Positions 1 to 13,000 of a DNA stretch of 27,135 nt are shown one piece after another (position 1 is the first letter of the stretch; every line of letters begins with the position of its first letter). The position numbers and the translations under genes are program-made. Under the pieces are notes generated by a model, which saw only the letters and a program-made list of their open reading frames with translations, ran no database searches and was not told the DNA's origin. The DNA lies in the NCBI GenBank assembly GCA_905250885.1, contig CAJNOQ010001976.1, positions 1-27,135 of the forward strand, read 5' to 3'. The DNA comes from Didymodactylos carnosus (Eukaryota > Rotifera > Eurotatoria > Philodinida > Philodinidae).

Positions 1-44
1 AGTCCGTTGAATATGTAAATGCTATTCTGGGAGAATCTCGTTAT
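1..44 (+). other. possible 3' end of an upstream exon of the phosphorylase-like gene
   Basis: Read from base 3, the frame gives SVEYVNAILGESRY and ends in phase 0 directly before a GTATGA donor at 45. The first firm exon (783) also begins in phase 0, so the two could join across an intron that would hold the foldback at 142-557. The peptide does not resemble the N terminus of known glycogen phosphorylases, and the piece is short, so this is a suggestion only. Confidence 0.25.
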
Positions 45-141
45 GTATGATAAGTGTGATTTTCAGTATGCAAGGTAGAGAATAAAGGAAACTATTCCAT
101 GCTCAATATCTATGGCGGGGGGTGTTACTAAAAGCGCGAGC

Positions 142-557
142 GCCTCCAAATTATAATCTGAGTTAGCCAATCGATAGGACTCATCGAACTCAGTGTAGAA
201 ACACCCCAAAGAATTTTTATAGGTGTCCCTTTTAAGCATACATTTTCAGTGAACATCCACGAACACCGAAAAAAGTGTTCCAAATTCATCTCTAGATTAT
301 ATTAGATGTATTACTACTATTTTCAACCAGGAAAAACCATTTTTAAGGATTTTTGAAAAAATTCATCCTTGCCGATATGACATAACTATAAAGGTCAGAA
401 GAACCTACAGATGGATTTGGCACACGTTTTTGGGTGTTTGTGGATGTTCATTGAAAATGTACGCTTACAAAGCACACCTATACGAAATTTTTGGGGTATT
501 TCTACACTCAGTTCGACGAGTTCTATTGACTGGCTAATTCAGACTATAATTTGGATG
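142..557. repeat. foldback (inverted repeat) element, about 150-bp arms
   Basis: The left arm (about 142-295) reappears as its reverse complement at about 405-557. The matching stretches include CCAAATTATAATCTG against CAGACTATAATTTGG, and the blocks carrying GTGGATGTTC and TTCTACACTCAGTTCGA. The arms are imperfect and the spacer is about 110 bp. No coding capacity is visible. It lies upstream of the first firm exon of the phosphorylase-like gene, probably in an intron. A MITE-like non-autonomous element is the simplest reading. Confidence 0.8.
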
Positions 558-782
558 TGTTTGTGGGTTTCTGAAATACAACAAAAGTTGTGTTTAGTAA
601 TTTGATTGAGTTCTTTTAAAAGTGGAAGCAAGATCGAAATCGAACTTTTGAAAGTCCCAGTCGATCCGAGCATGATCTGATTTTCTTCACCCTCTGACAT
701 GTTTAGAGTTTCCTTAATGAGAGTTCTTTAAAAATGAAGAATCTCTTGCGAGAATAAACCGTATTTTTTTTTTCGTAAATAG

Positions 783-1049
783 GATGCTATATGGGTTAGA
801 CCTATACCAGATGGTCTTTTCATACATTTTCCAAATGATCCTAATTCTCCATATTGTCTAGCAATATTAAAAAATGTACAAAAGATTAAAGAAGCAATTC
901 GGCATCATTTATATTTTACATTAAGAAAAACTCAGAATAATACAACAATGAATGATTATTATTTTGGACTTGCTTATACTGTTCGTGATTGTCTTGTTGA
1001 ACAATGGATTCAAGCATCTAAACAAGACAATTTAAATAACAATGAAAAA
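783..1049 (+). CDS. phosphorylase-like gene, exon 1 (89 codons)
   Basis: Follows a poly-T acceptor (TTTCGTAAATAG) and ends at a GTATGT donor. Residues about 41-76 match the family N-terminal core: HHLYFTL (HLHFTL in vertebrates) and DYYFGLAYTVRDCLVEQWI (DYYFALAHTVRDHLVGRWI). The roughly 40 residues before that (starting DAIWVRPIPDG) do not match the regulatory N terminus, and the phosphorylatable Ser14 motif is not visible. Confidence 0.85.
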
Positions 1050-4000
1050 GTATGTCATCACACTTTTATCTCGATCAAGAGTTCTTTTGAACGTCATACG
1101 TAGAATAAAACTTCTGTTTAGTGCCTTTTCTATCTTATAGACTTTATACTTTTTATCGATAGAATTTTGTATGGGAAAACAATTGAAAATGATGATGATA
1201 AATTTAGGTATAGAAGATGATATTTATCAAGCGGCATATTTGGTAAGCCATTTTAACAGTCCTACAGCCTCGGTAAAAGTTCTCCATATAGTAAGTGATG
1301 TCAACCCTGTACAACTCATAATTTGATTGTCATATCAAAGATCACAGTTTACTCTACAATATAAGACATTGCCCAGGCTTTTACGTTATTTCGTTGTGAA
1401 GCCTAATTATTTCAAAACGTAACGAACTGACCTTTTCTGGCTGGGTTACGTGGACAAGCCGATATACCGATTAAAGTCTCCGACGCGTTATTTGTTCTGA
1501 GATACGATTTGAAAAATTCTTATTCGAACTTTTGAGACCATAGACTGGATTGAACTGGATTCAAACATTCTTGGTATTAACTCAAGAAGTTGAAATTCGA
1601 AAAAATACATTCTGTATCAACGACGACGACTGCAGTAGAAAGACAGTCGAGCTCTGTTGATACTATCGTAACTGATGTAAATCAAGTATAAATCTAAACG
1701 AAGTTGATAATATTTTAATGATCTGTTTAGTTGAAAAAATGAAGTTTACCTAGAAGAAATAATTGTTTGTTTTTCTGTTTGGGTGAGTCTATTGCCAGTT
1801 ACGAAAGTGGTTACTAGGCGCTATTGCCACATTCTTAAGTGTCAATTAGAAGCTATTCACACTTTTCGTAAGTGTCACTAAGGAGCTATTACCACTTCTG
1901 GAAGTGGCAACAAGCAGCAATTGACACCCAGGGGAAGAAGCACGAAAGGGCTATTGCCTCTTCCGCCGGTTTTCAAATGCGGTAAGGTGCAACTGCTTTC
2001 TTTTGTTCTAACGAGCTAGAATAGTTAAGGTAGGGTAATTCTGCACTCTAGCGAAGCCTTTTTTCTTCAGCGTATGACGTTATTAAGTAACATGCCTTGG
2101 CGTGGAGACATTTTTTATTCCTGCAAAATGCATTTTTTCCGGTATCATGCACTTGACTTTCTTGAGGGATGCGCATGAGGACTGCAAGTACGCGCATACT
2201 ACAAGCATTTTGCATGACTAAGAATCTAATCACCACGGAGACAAAATCTGGGCAGTTCCTACTACACGTAGAGCGCCATTAACGCAAAATTACAGCAAAA
2301 TTTTTTTCATTCGTTTTGGCATGACTGAATAAAGCTCATCGAAAAATGCATTGTTTCTAAATCAGGAGCGCAGAATTCTACCAGTAATTCTCAATTTTTT
2401 TCATCAGGACTCATCAGGAAGTTTTATGCAAGAAAAAGTATCATATTCGGAATCAATGTCACAAATTGAATCGAATGATATATGTTGATTGCCATTTGTT
2501 GATGAAAATCTCAGCAGTTTTTCTACATAAAAATTTAAAAAATCCAAAGTAGTCGGATAGGCATCGTGACGAATTACACGATTCGATTCAATTTGTGACG
2601 CTGATTCGGAATATGATATTTTTATTGCATAAAACTTGAGTCCTGATGAAAAAAATTGAGAATTACTAACAGAATTCCGATTTTTGCGCTCTTTCTTGAG
2701 GGATGACATTAGCCATAGAAGCAGTCCAAAAGACTATAAACACTTTTTTATAGGTTTTCAGACATGCTTTGTTCAATCGTGCACTTAACAAAGATCCAAA
2801 ATACTTATGTGTGGGTTTTCTAGAGACCCGGTCTCTAAAGAACCAAGCTGAAAGTCTCTTTGAACGTTGTAACGCACACCATTATAATTTTGTGAAGCTT
2901 TATTTTTGTTTTAGATGGCCTGGCATTTTTATAAGAAATTATTTGATATTGAACAATATGCATATGGATTTGATGAAACTGGATATACAGCCGGTTGTAT
3001 AATTCAGTCCTTGGCAAATATGAATATAGCGACAATGAGTTATGGATTACGATTCGATCAAGGTAGAGAAAATCATGAAGTCGTCCGATGAAACCTCACT
3101 TGCATGATTCACTTTCTCTTTTCATATTAGGTTTCTTTCAACAACAGATCAAAGATGGATGTCAGGTATACAACTACTATAATACTATATTATAAATTAA
3201 ATGAACAACCATAAGTATTTTGTTAAGAATTGTCTATAAATATAGACCATGATGTCCTAGAACTTACTCTAGTGAATGTACTTGGTACAAATACTTGATT
3301 TTTCTTTCGTATCTTTTCCTCTCTCCCAGTGTCATGCAATGGGCACAGCCCGATTTGATTACTGTTTCTTCTATAATAAAGTTTAAACCAAATACTTGAT
3401 TACTTGATGAGCACTTGGGAAGTACGTGGCAAGTACTTGATCAAGAAGTGTCGTTACTTGACTTGCTTCAGCCAAGTACTTGGACAAGCCAGGCACCCTT
3501 TTCTTTTCCATTGACCACTTGTATATAAGCACCACAATATCAATTGTTATACACTTACAAAATAAAGTTATATATTTCTACTGAGTTGAACAAACGTAGT
3601 AGCCGTGTATGTATTTGCTCTACAAAAGTAGAATATGGCTGCAGAATATGTACAAAATGAAAATAAATGGAATAAGTATTTGACTGACGCTTTTGAAGTA
3701 AATTTACTAACATTGTGTTAGGCAAGTACTTACATTTTTCTTGTCAAGTACGTTCTCAAGTACTTGTCAAGTAAATTTATTAGGAAAAATCCACAAGTAC
3801 TGTCCTCATTGCTTAACCCAAAGTACTTGCGCAAGTACTTCGCTCAAGTACATTCATTATGGTATTATTCTATTTTCCCATAATAAAATATCCGGCAAAT
3901 GTATCAAGTCCTCTAGATCTCTATACCCATGATAGCTAGTTAATCAATTAAGATGCTAACTGTTAATGATTACTGTATTCTTTTACAAACACTTATCTAT

Positions 4001-7000
4001 TAATCCAAATTTTATGGTTCCGTAAACCTATTGAGAATAGATAGACGCTAATGTAAGATACTGAAGGAGCTTGAAGATTCAGAAATTTCTGCAGTTGGGA
4101 TTTTACAGTCATTCTTCCATACAACGGATGGACATTAAAAAGCTTTTGTCATAATATTAAAACAAAGAAAAATGTTTTTTCAACCTATAGAAAGAAACAT
4201 TAAATGATTGGTTGACTGGTCAACAGAATCCATGGGAAATTATTCGATCAGAAATAATTTATCCTGTACATTTTTATGGAAAAACTGTTGAAAAGCAGTG
4301 GATTGATACCGAGGTAAGTAGAAAGGAAGAATGAATCGGATTTTGACGCTACTTTTGTTTGTGCATAAATTAATATATCTTTTATTCAATTTTAAGATTA
4401 TTCACGCAGTGGCATTTGATTCACTGATACCTGGCTATTATAATCAGAGGATAAATACGTTACGCTTATGGACATCGAAAATTGAACGAAAATTTGAATC
4501 TAAACTAGGTAAAACGATTTGAAATTTTTCTTGAGTTTCATCCTGGATGTGTCTTATTACGGAAAAAGACAGAAAATACGTGTACCCGATCAAGAATTTT
4601 TAAGTTTTATTATAGAGAGGCACTGTAAAACAGCCAATGAGGAGTTTATTTTGTTTAGTTAGTGATGATAATTATATGAGAGAAATAGAAAAGTTAATTA
4701 TTCAATCTCGTCACCTCACTTTACATCCACAAATTATTATGGTATGCTGTGATTTACTTTCCTCATTTCTTGTTAGACCCTTTATATTTATCTATTTCTC
4801 TATTGTTTATTCTTGTAGTGTTGTTTTCACGATAAAGATAAAGATTTACTCCAGCTCAAGCAAAATTATTTTTTTATATCAGCTACAATTCAAGATATTT
4901 TGGCGCAATTCAAAGCAGAAACAACAACAAAAGATTTTAATCTGTTGCCAAATAAAGTATATATGTGTACAGCAGAATGACCAGATAGATATCCCGACTA
5001 AATTCGATTGTAGCAGACATTTTGCAATTTTTGTGAGAGAAAATAGCCTTTTTTAATCCGTGGGAATCCTGCTAGTAAAAAACGTTGGTGACGGAGAAAA
5101 CATTGTGAGTATCGATAGTCACCCAATTTTACAGCAAAATCTGCTGTATGAGATGTTATTTGAAGGATTCTTAGCTCGTAACTCTGTCGAAGTCGTCACT
5201 ATGTTATGTTTTCTTAAGTCCATAGCTGTTCAAGGAAATATGCTACAGCACTAGGAGACGTCTTATTTTGTAGTCTGAACAGCTTTCTTCTAAGTAGGAC
5301 TCAAGCAAACTCTTGCATATACTTTGATTTGACCGATATTGCTGTTGTAAATTACAACATTTTAGGGCGTCTTTTTTATTCTGAGCTTTCTAAATAGAGA
5401 GAATCTTTAACTAACCCATGATCGCAACGTTTTCCATAAAATGTAGTGCGCTATTTTTCTATATTACCGCTATTCTGAGAACTTCGTTTTTTTTCCGCTT
5501 GAAAAACAGCGCGTAAACTATAGAACCCACATCAAACAGAGTTTTCCCGCAAAAACAGTTCAAAGTCTAAATATCACCAAAATGTTGTGGGAAAAGTTTA
5601 ATAACATAACAAGAAAATCGTTTCACTAGTGCCAAAAATAATCCCTTCTTTAACTGGAACCAAATACATGATAAAATAGCTCGGGAAACTCGATCTGACC
5701 TCTTTAAAAAATTTTCCGGTTATTCTAGCGATTTTATAAAACATTCTCTGAAAATCAAGTTCCAAAGGAATCGAATTTCTGCGTCTTATATTTAGAGTTT
5801 CCGGAAAGACGTCTCCAGGAGCAGGAAGTAACTAAGATTAGATTTTATCTTTATATCAGTTTGTAGAAAATGAAATAGAGGTTCAAGGTTTAGTCCGAAA
5901 ATTGAAAAAGAATTCCACTTTTAGTCCTAAAATTGGTGATTAATGCTAAATAATTGATTTTTAACGGTGATTAGACGACGCAATGTTTTCTACACAAAAG
6001 CTGAATGAAGATGAAACTTATTGCACACCATTCGAAAGAGCGTTGCAGAGACTCTTAGATATAATAATCAATCACTATTCAAACCTGTTGTTTAGCGTGA
6101 AAAAGGCGTTTCCAAAAAGATATAGAGTTTTTGAGAAGTTACGCGAACATTTTTAACGATATTTAGGCTTCGAACATTTTGTGAGAAAGATTTGCTTGCT
6201 GTGTGTTCTGTGGTTTAGATTTTACTTTTCAGGGAAGAAAACGAAGCTCTCAGAATAGTGGAAAAATAGAAAATAGCGCTCGACATTTTATGTAAAAGGT
6301 TTCGGTCATCATGATAAAAAGGCCTCTCGATTGTTTTTCGAATATCACAAGAACGAAAAGAGCTAGAGTGTTCACCATTTTGTAGAGAAAACTAGAAAAG
6401 CGATCTCTTTCTTTAAAACATTCTTTAGATGTGGTGGTGTCCTTCATTATAGCATTTGGTTGGGACCTACCTAACTTTGTCCCATTAGGAGAAATACATG
6501 GTAATCGAACACGCTTAATCTGTTGGAAATATTTGTTTCTTGGAAGCCTAATGAAAGTTGATTTTATGTATAATAATCAATCCATTTCGGACTATTTTCA
6601 GTTAATATTGAAACTCATATCTGCATCACAATAAATCATAACGGCTTGAGAACTTCAGAAGACACACTATTTTGTATTCACTGTTTCTGTAGGATCTTTA
6701 AACTTGTTCTAATTTTCATGTTAAATGATAAACAGAGTAGTCCAATTTAAATATTTTCTATAGTTTTCAGATCGATTGAGTTAGTTTTCATAGAACAACG
6801 AATTTTTTAATATTAGTTGATAATAGTTCAAAATGGATTATTTCACATAAATTCAACTTCTTGTTTCCAGGAAACAAATATTGTCAGAAGATTGAGTGTG
6901 ACCGGAGCCTATGTTTTTATCGTACTTACATGTCAGCTTTCAAAAAATGGTATGTCACACCTAAGCCGTTGAAAAATGTTTTTTTCAACTGTTAGCTGGT

Positions 7001-10000
7001 TTTTCAAGGATCCTTTGAGATGCCTTCATCAAAATAAGATTTTCGAGCGTATTTTATATAGAAGGATAGATCAAAGTCCTGGCCTGGAAACGCTGAAAAC
7101 TCGAACTCTTCTCATTCGTATCGACATACTGAAAATTACTTTTTGTAAGAAAGAGAGGAGTAGAGCTGTCGAATGAGTATCTGGCTGTTACCGAGAAAAT
7201 GTAATAGCATGGAAGAACCGGTAGATCATATTTTGGTTTGACAGTAGTTCTTTCTTATAGGCTAGTATTCATCTACATGATGATAAAAGAGATTTTATGT
7301 TTTTATTAACAATTCTTGAACTTATGCGCTTATTAATTGATCAAGAACATTTAAGTTGGAATGATGCATGGTCAATAACAACAAAAGTTGTAAATATAAA
7401 ACAATATAATAGTAGATTTACAATGCCATCGTCTTATATAAAGTTATTGACATTAGTCTTACCAAGAAATGCTGAAATTATGAATGAAATTAATGTTTCA
7501 TATTATTGGGAAGAAAATATTTTACCATTGAAGCAACAATTATTCCATATTGGTATTTCACACTATCGTTGGCTATTGAAAATTAATCCAGATTTATCCG
7601 ATGTTATAGCTAAGGTAAAAAGGTTCAAAACAAGATCTTTTCTTGTCAGAAAAAAATTCGACACTATCCAGATATCTCCATAAGACATTACAAAATTTGG
7701 ATTGAGTCAAGTCGAAAGTTGAGAATTTTTAAACGTGATCCAACTCGATAATTCTCTTTTTTCTAAATATTGAACTAACGAGAGAACCTCTCGAGATGCC
7801 CACTTTCGATTCAAATGCTTTGTATATGGATCGATAAACCGCAGTGAGGTAGTAAATACCCTAAAAGGATTCGGGTCCCTGACTCTTGAAGACCCCGTTT
7901 TCTGAAAAACTGGTTTTTCAGAAACTCTAAAAAATAACCAAAATCTTTCTTAATGAGCCATGATTGTGGCCCGCAAATTTCTGATTAAAATGAGACCTCT
8001 CCCAGCTCTACATGACCTTTCATTGCAAAGTTCTGGAATTTACAAGAAAAGTCCTAACTGTTCATTGTCAGCTCAAAGGTTTTTAGAGTTTCAGAAAACC
8101 GGGTCTTCAAGAGTCAGGGGCCCGAATCCTTTTAGGGTATTTACTACCTCACTGAGGTCTATCGATCCGTGTACAAAGCATTTGAATCGAAAGTGGGCAT
8201 CTCGGGAGGTTCTCTCGTGAGATGTTCAAAATAGTATAATGGTAAGAGAAAAACCTACTCAGAAACGTTTTAGTTTTTGACTAAAATTCCAAAAGGGAGG
8301 AGCCGAGGCGAAAGTGACCGGAAAAAGCTATCACAGAAAATAATTGATTGATACATTATTCGATGCAGTTTTTGATGCTGTTTTCAAATCTTCCGATTGA
8401 TTTTGCTCTGAAATGCTTTAGAGGTTGAGAAAAGCAGATTTCACGTGAAAAATCCATGTTTTTTGAAAACTCTACTGTACAGTTCCGAAGAAACGGAGCT
8501 GATTTTCCAAATGTATTAAATGTGAAAAGCGTGTGCTGTGTGAGTCCCAAACATTTCACATACATACAAAAAAAAACATTTTTATCTAATATATGACGAT
8601 AATGTTTCTTTCTAACATCATACGATGTTTGTAATCATCATCACAAACTCTAGTTCATTTGGAAATCTTGTTTTTAAAATTTACTGAAGGGTTTCCCAGA
8701 TGGAAAAAAGTATTAGAAACAATTTTAGTTACGAACGAGGGAAGCTCACCAAGTGTCACTCTGATTTTCATCTGGAACATACCTGAGTATAGGTAATTTT
8801 TTATGATAATCACGAGTCTGGTATCCGTTCGTTCCCTTACTCATTTCAGAAATATTGTTCAAATTCGGAATCTCTAGAAACCAATGGCGAACTTTCGTCT
8901 GAACAAACTCTGATAGTGCCACATTGTATAGCGTATCGAGTGGAAAAGTCGTATACTGTATGTGGAAAAGTCTTGAGGACTAAAGAACAAGGTTTCACCG
9001 AGTTATAGTTTCTTACCAAGAAAATACCTCAATTACCCGTATTTTGGCTGGATTACAAAACCAGAACTCTTATAACTCGGTGAAACCTTGCTTGTTAGTC
9101 CTCAAGACTTTTCCATATAGGTAACTCGATTCGCTCTACAATGTGGCACCATCAGAGTTCGTCATAGATTTCTAGAGACTAGAGATAAAATAACTTACGG
9201 TCTTCACCGGCCTCTCCTTATTTTATAGAGATACCGAAGACGCTTTTTGTGTTGTTTTTTTGAGAGTGTAGCCAGTCTAAAATTTTCACAAGTGTGGAAA
9301 CAATTATATGTTCTGCGTTATTTGTTTAGAAAATTGGCTTAAAATGGTTGCTAAATTTCGGTGAAATGAAACAAATAGAAACTTTTGTAGATGATGAAAT
9401 ATTTCTAAATGATATCTTACAAGCGAAAGAGGTATAGTATGTTTTGATGATTTTTCTTAGAAACAGTTAGTGAAGAAGTTGTTTAAATTTAGGCAAATAA
9501 AAAACGTCTAGTATTTATGTTAGAAAATAACTATGGTATTGAGAATATTAATGTAAAATCATTGTTTTATGTACAACTTAAACATATCAAAGATTATAAA
9601 CGACATTTATTGAATTGTTTATGTATCATAACAACTTATAATCGTATGAAAAGAGATTATCAAGACGACAATAGTATAATTATCCCCAAAACATTTATAT
9701 TTGCTGGGAAAGTATGTACAGTGTCTACCATAAGTATTCGTCAGGTGCGGAAAAAACCTCCAAACGCACTTTTTTGTAAGGAAGAAGAAAGTCAGAAAAA
9801 TTCTTTTTTTTACCATTGGACTGCAGTTCTGACTGATATCAACTCTCTAAATAGTTCTTTTTACTGGAGAAAATTTCCCTTCTCGGAGAATCTTTAAAAC
9901 GGATAAGCGTCACATTTCTTTTGAGAATTCTCAGAATGTGATAAGGTAAGGTAGATAAGGCTGAGAATTCTCAATGCCGAGTGTTTAGTCCACGAGCTAA

Positions 10001-13000
10001 GGTAAGGAACTTTCATAACGACTGATCACTATAAGCGGAGTGAGGATGCAGAGTGGGCTGCGGATGAGTCACTTCAAAGACGTTCCATGAGTGCATGAGA
10101 AAAGCACATAATATGATTCAAATTTATTTTCCGATTCAACTATGTCTGTTCGATTCCCCAACTAAAGTTACGTATAAATCAAAGCTTTTAGGCCTCGGTT
10201 TGGTTGATACGCTATGAGTTTTTTAAGAAAAGGTCTAAACTTTTTTCTATATTTCAACTTTTCGTCATCATAGCACTGTTTTCAGTACAAGTAAATAGCG
10301 TGTTCATGGTCAGCTTAAAAATGTGAGTCGCTTAACTGTAGACGAAATCCAGTAGAAAAATTTCGCTCACGTTTTGGAATCGTGGAGGTACGCCAATGTG
10401 ACTTCGCCAACTGTCGACTTTCGCCAGTCATGACTTCAGTTGTATTGTCTCTCCTTGCAAGTCATGTCTTTTCTTCGTTTACAAATAATTTGTAACTTGC
10501 ATTAAAAGACAATGCAACTGAATTATTGGCAAAAATCCATGGGTTGTATTGGTAAAAATTCAGTGTACTTTCGCAGTTTGACGAAAGTCATCCCTAGTAA
10601 AAATCTTAGACACTTCTTAAAATTATCTTACTAAGATCTTATAAGATCTTATCCTTTAAGATTTTGATAAGATAATCTAAGATCTTATCGTTTAAGGTCT
10701 TAATAAGATTTAATGACTCTACTTTCATTCACCCCTTTGTTTTGCTCTCATTCATCTATATAAGTAACACCGAAAATATGACTGATTTTGTGGTTATTTT
10801 TCTTCCAGACTGCTAGTACTTGCTCTCTCGAAAGTGTTCAACAACTTTTTAGAGAGTGTACATGAAGGTCAAGGTCCATAGTTGGACACCTGAAAATATG
10901 AAATTTCTCTTCATTCTTCGACACTGTTCAACTGCTGCTTTGGATAATGCGGATTAAAATCTAAAAAATTTTCAGCGAACCTTGAATGAATACACGATAT
11001 ATTTAACGACGATATTTAAAAAAATATCATCGTTCTTACTATTAAGATCCTAACAGATTCTTATCCAATCTTGAAAAAATCTTAGACAGTATAATCTTAG
11101 TAAGATCTTGGAAAAATCTTATTAAGGTTTCGCTTACATTTGTCTAAGATCTTAGAAAAATCTTATAAAATCTTAGAATTTTCGGGTCTCACGATCTTAG
11201 TAAGATTTGTTTAAGATCTTAGACAAATGTAAGCGAAATCTTACTAAGATCTTAACAAGATTTTTCTAAGATCTTAGTAAGATTCGAGTAAGTTTTTCAC
11301 TAGGGATACTGGCGTACCTCTTGATTCCCCATGTTTTGCTATTCATCGTTCGTGTAGCTCGTTTAGCGCTCTCCAGGGGCTAGTCTTCGATGCAGAACGG
11401 TGCATTTTGTTGACAATTATTTGTTCTACAAAATGCTTCAAAATTGTTTTTAGTCCTACTTGACTTGACTGCTGCAGCTTCTTTTGTAATACAAAACTTA
11501 TTTTATAAGGTTTGAAAAACTTAACTGATTTGAATCTTTCTAATTTAAATTTTGAGTTCTGAGAATTAAGAAATAGCACATCTTATCCAGTTTTTTTATC
11601 GCGTTCGACTGATATTCGTTCTGAACAAAGAACGTCGAGACGCACAAAAACTAAGATAGGAGAATATGCGACTATGCAAAAAAAACGTTTAGAAAAAAAA
11701 CTCAGAGCGCATTAAGGCTCCCCCCACAGTGGGCAATTTTCACTAGGCGCGTGGTCTTTTGGCCTGCAAGCTAGAAGAAAACTTAAAAGCGCGTTTTTTA
11801 TAGGTTATCGATGATTCTCTATCTAGTGGAATGCTTTTCGAATTCTAAAAAAGTTTTCTAAATGATTTTCCAGAGATCCGGTCTCTAGAAAACCGCTTAG
11901 AAAACCTTTAAAAAACTCAAAAACGATTGCATTGGACAGAGAAGCATCGATAACCTATAGAAATAGTGTTTAGACGATTTCATCTGTTGATAATTTAAAA
12001 TTTTAAAATTTCAGTCAAAATCCCTATACGCACATGCAAGAAACAAAGGAATCTGCTAAATTCAAAAGTTTCCCTACAAAGACGGCTGAATTATACACCA
12101 TTCGACGCAGTTTTTTGCGCTGATTCCAAATATGTCGTTATCTTTTAATTTAAATGTTAATGAACCTAGAAAAACCTAATTTATTTCAAAACTCCAAGGG
12201 TTTTTGGAAAACCTATAACTCGGTCCAGGAGCGTTTGCGCTAGTTTGCGGTATTAGTGCATATGTATCGTCAGTACGTCTACCATCGGTAAAAAATTCGT
12301 TGAATTTGAAGCTTCGGAAAAAATCGGAAACCGATTACACTGAGCACACATTTTCGGAAAACACGTAGCAAAAAAAGAAAGCTAATTTTCTCGGTCATGG
12401 AAAAGCCAAAACAGAAATTTTTTTACGAATGGATAGAGAGAAATGCCTAGTTTTAGACTAGATAAAATTTTAATAAATATCGTCTATTGTTTGTCGCAAA
12501 ATGATTTTCTATCTTAACCGCTCTGTTTTCCTAAAACAATTTCATCGTCGATTTTCCAGCTAGAAATGACACCTAGAAAAAAACTTGCAATGGCAAAGTT
12601 ATAGAGCGTATGCTAGAGTATATGATGTGCTATTCAAATCTCGAAAAATCTTACTTTCGTTTTTCCACCTAAATATGATGTGACTGCCCATTGTGCCCCC
12701 GTCAGAAACCGGTCTCTGAAAGCATAAGTCCGATCTTGACCAAACTTTTAAGAGACGCTGATCTTGTGCAAGTATGGTGACGACATTTTTTGTTTGGCTC
12801 GATCCCGCATGGTTTGTGAGATGTCGCCACAACAGTGACCAAAATGGGGCTGTTCGTAGCTGCAAGATTTCTGAGTAACGAAACGTTGTGGAGAGCTCGG
12901 GTTGGTCTTAAGCTGATGAAAACACATGTGGCTAGGGGCTAATAGAGCCGGATTGTTGATATTTCACTTTTCAAATGCGGGGCCTTAACGAAACGTTATT

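Noticed and set aside
1789..1972. 32-bp regular repeats that could suggest a CRISPR array
   Set aside because: Units are directly adjacent with no unique spacers, are diverged, and lie in an intron of a eukaryotic gene with no cas genes.
2404..2709. 101-residue minus-strand frame as a possible gene
   Set aside because: It runs across both arms of the foldback at 2366-2701 and repeats its own peptide in inverted form; a by-product of the element.
6760..7000. Open frame containing CQKIECDRSLCFYRTYMSAF in intron 8, considered as a zinc-finger or transposase relic
   Set aside because: The Cys/His spacing matches no family I know, there is no start or neighbouring domain, and it falls between strong phosphorylase exons 8 and 9.
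7960..8220. 86-residue plus-strand frame as a possible gene
   Set aside because: It lies in the spacer and right arm of the foldback at 7766-8234 and resembles no protein family.
12599..12865. 88-residue minus-strand frame in intron 11
   Set aside because: No recognisable domain, composition like surrounding non-coding DNA, and no supporting neighbours.
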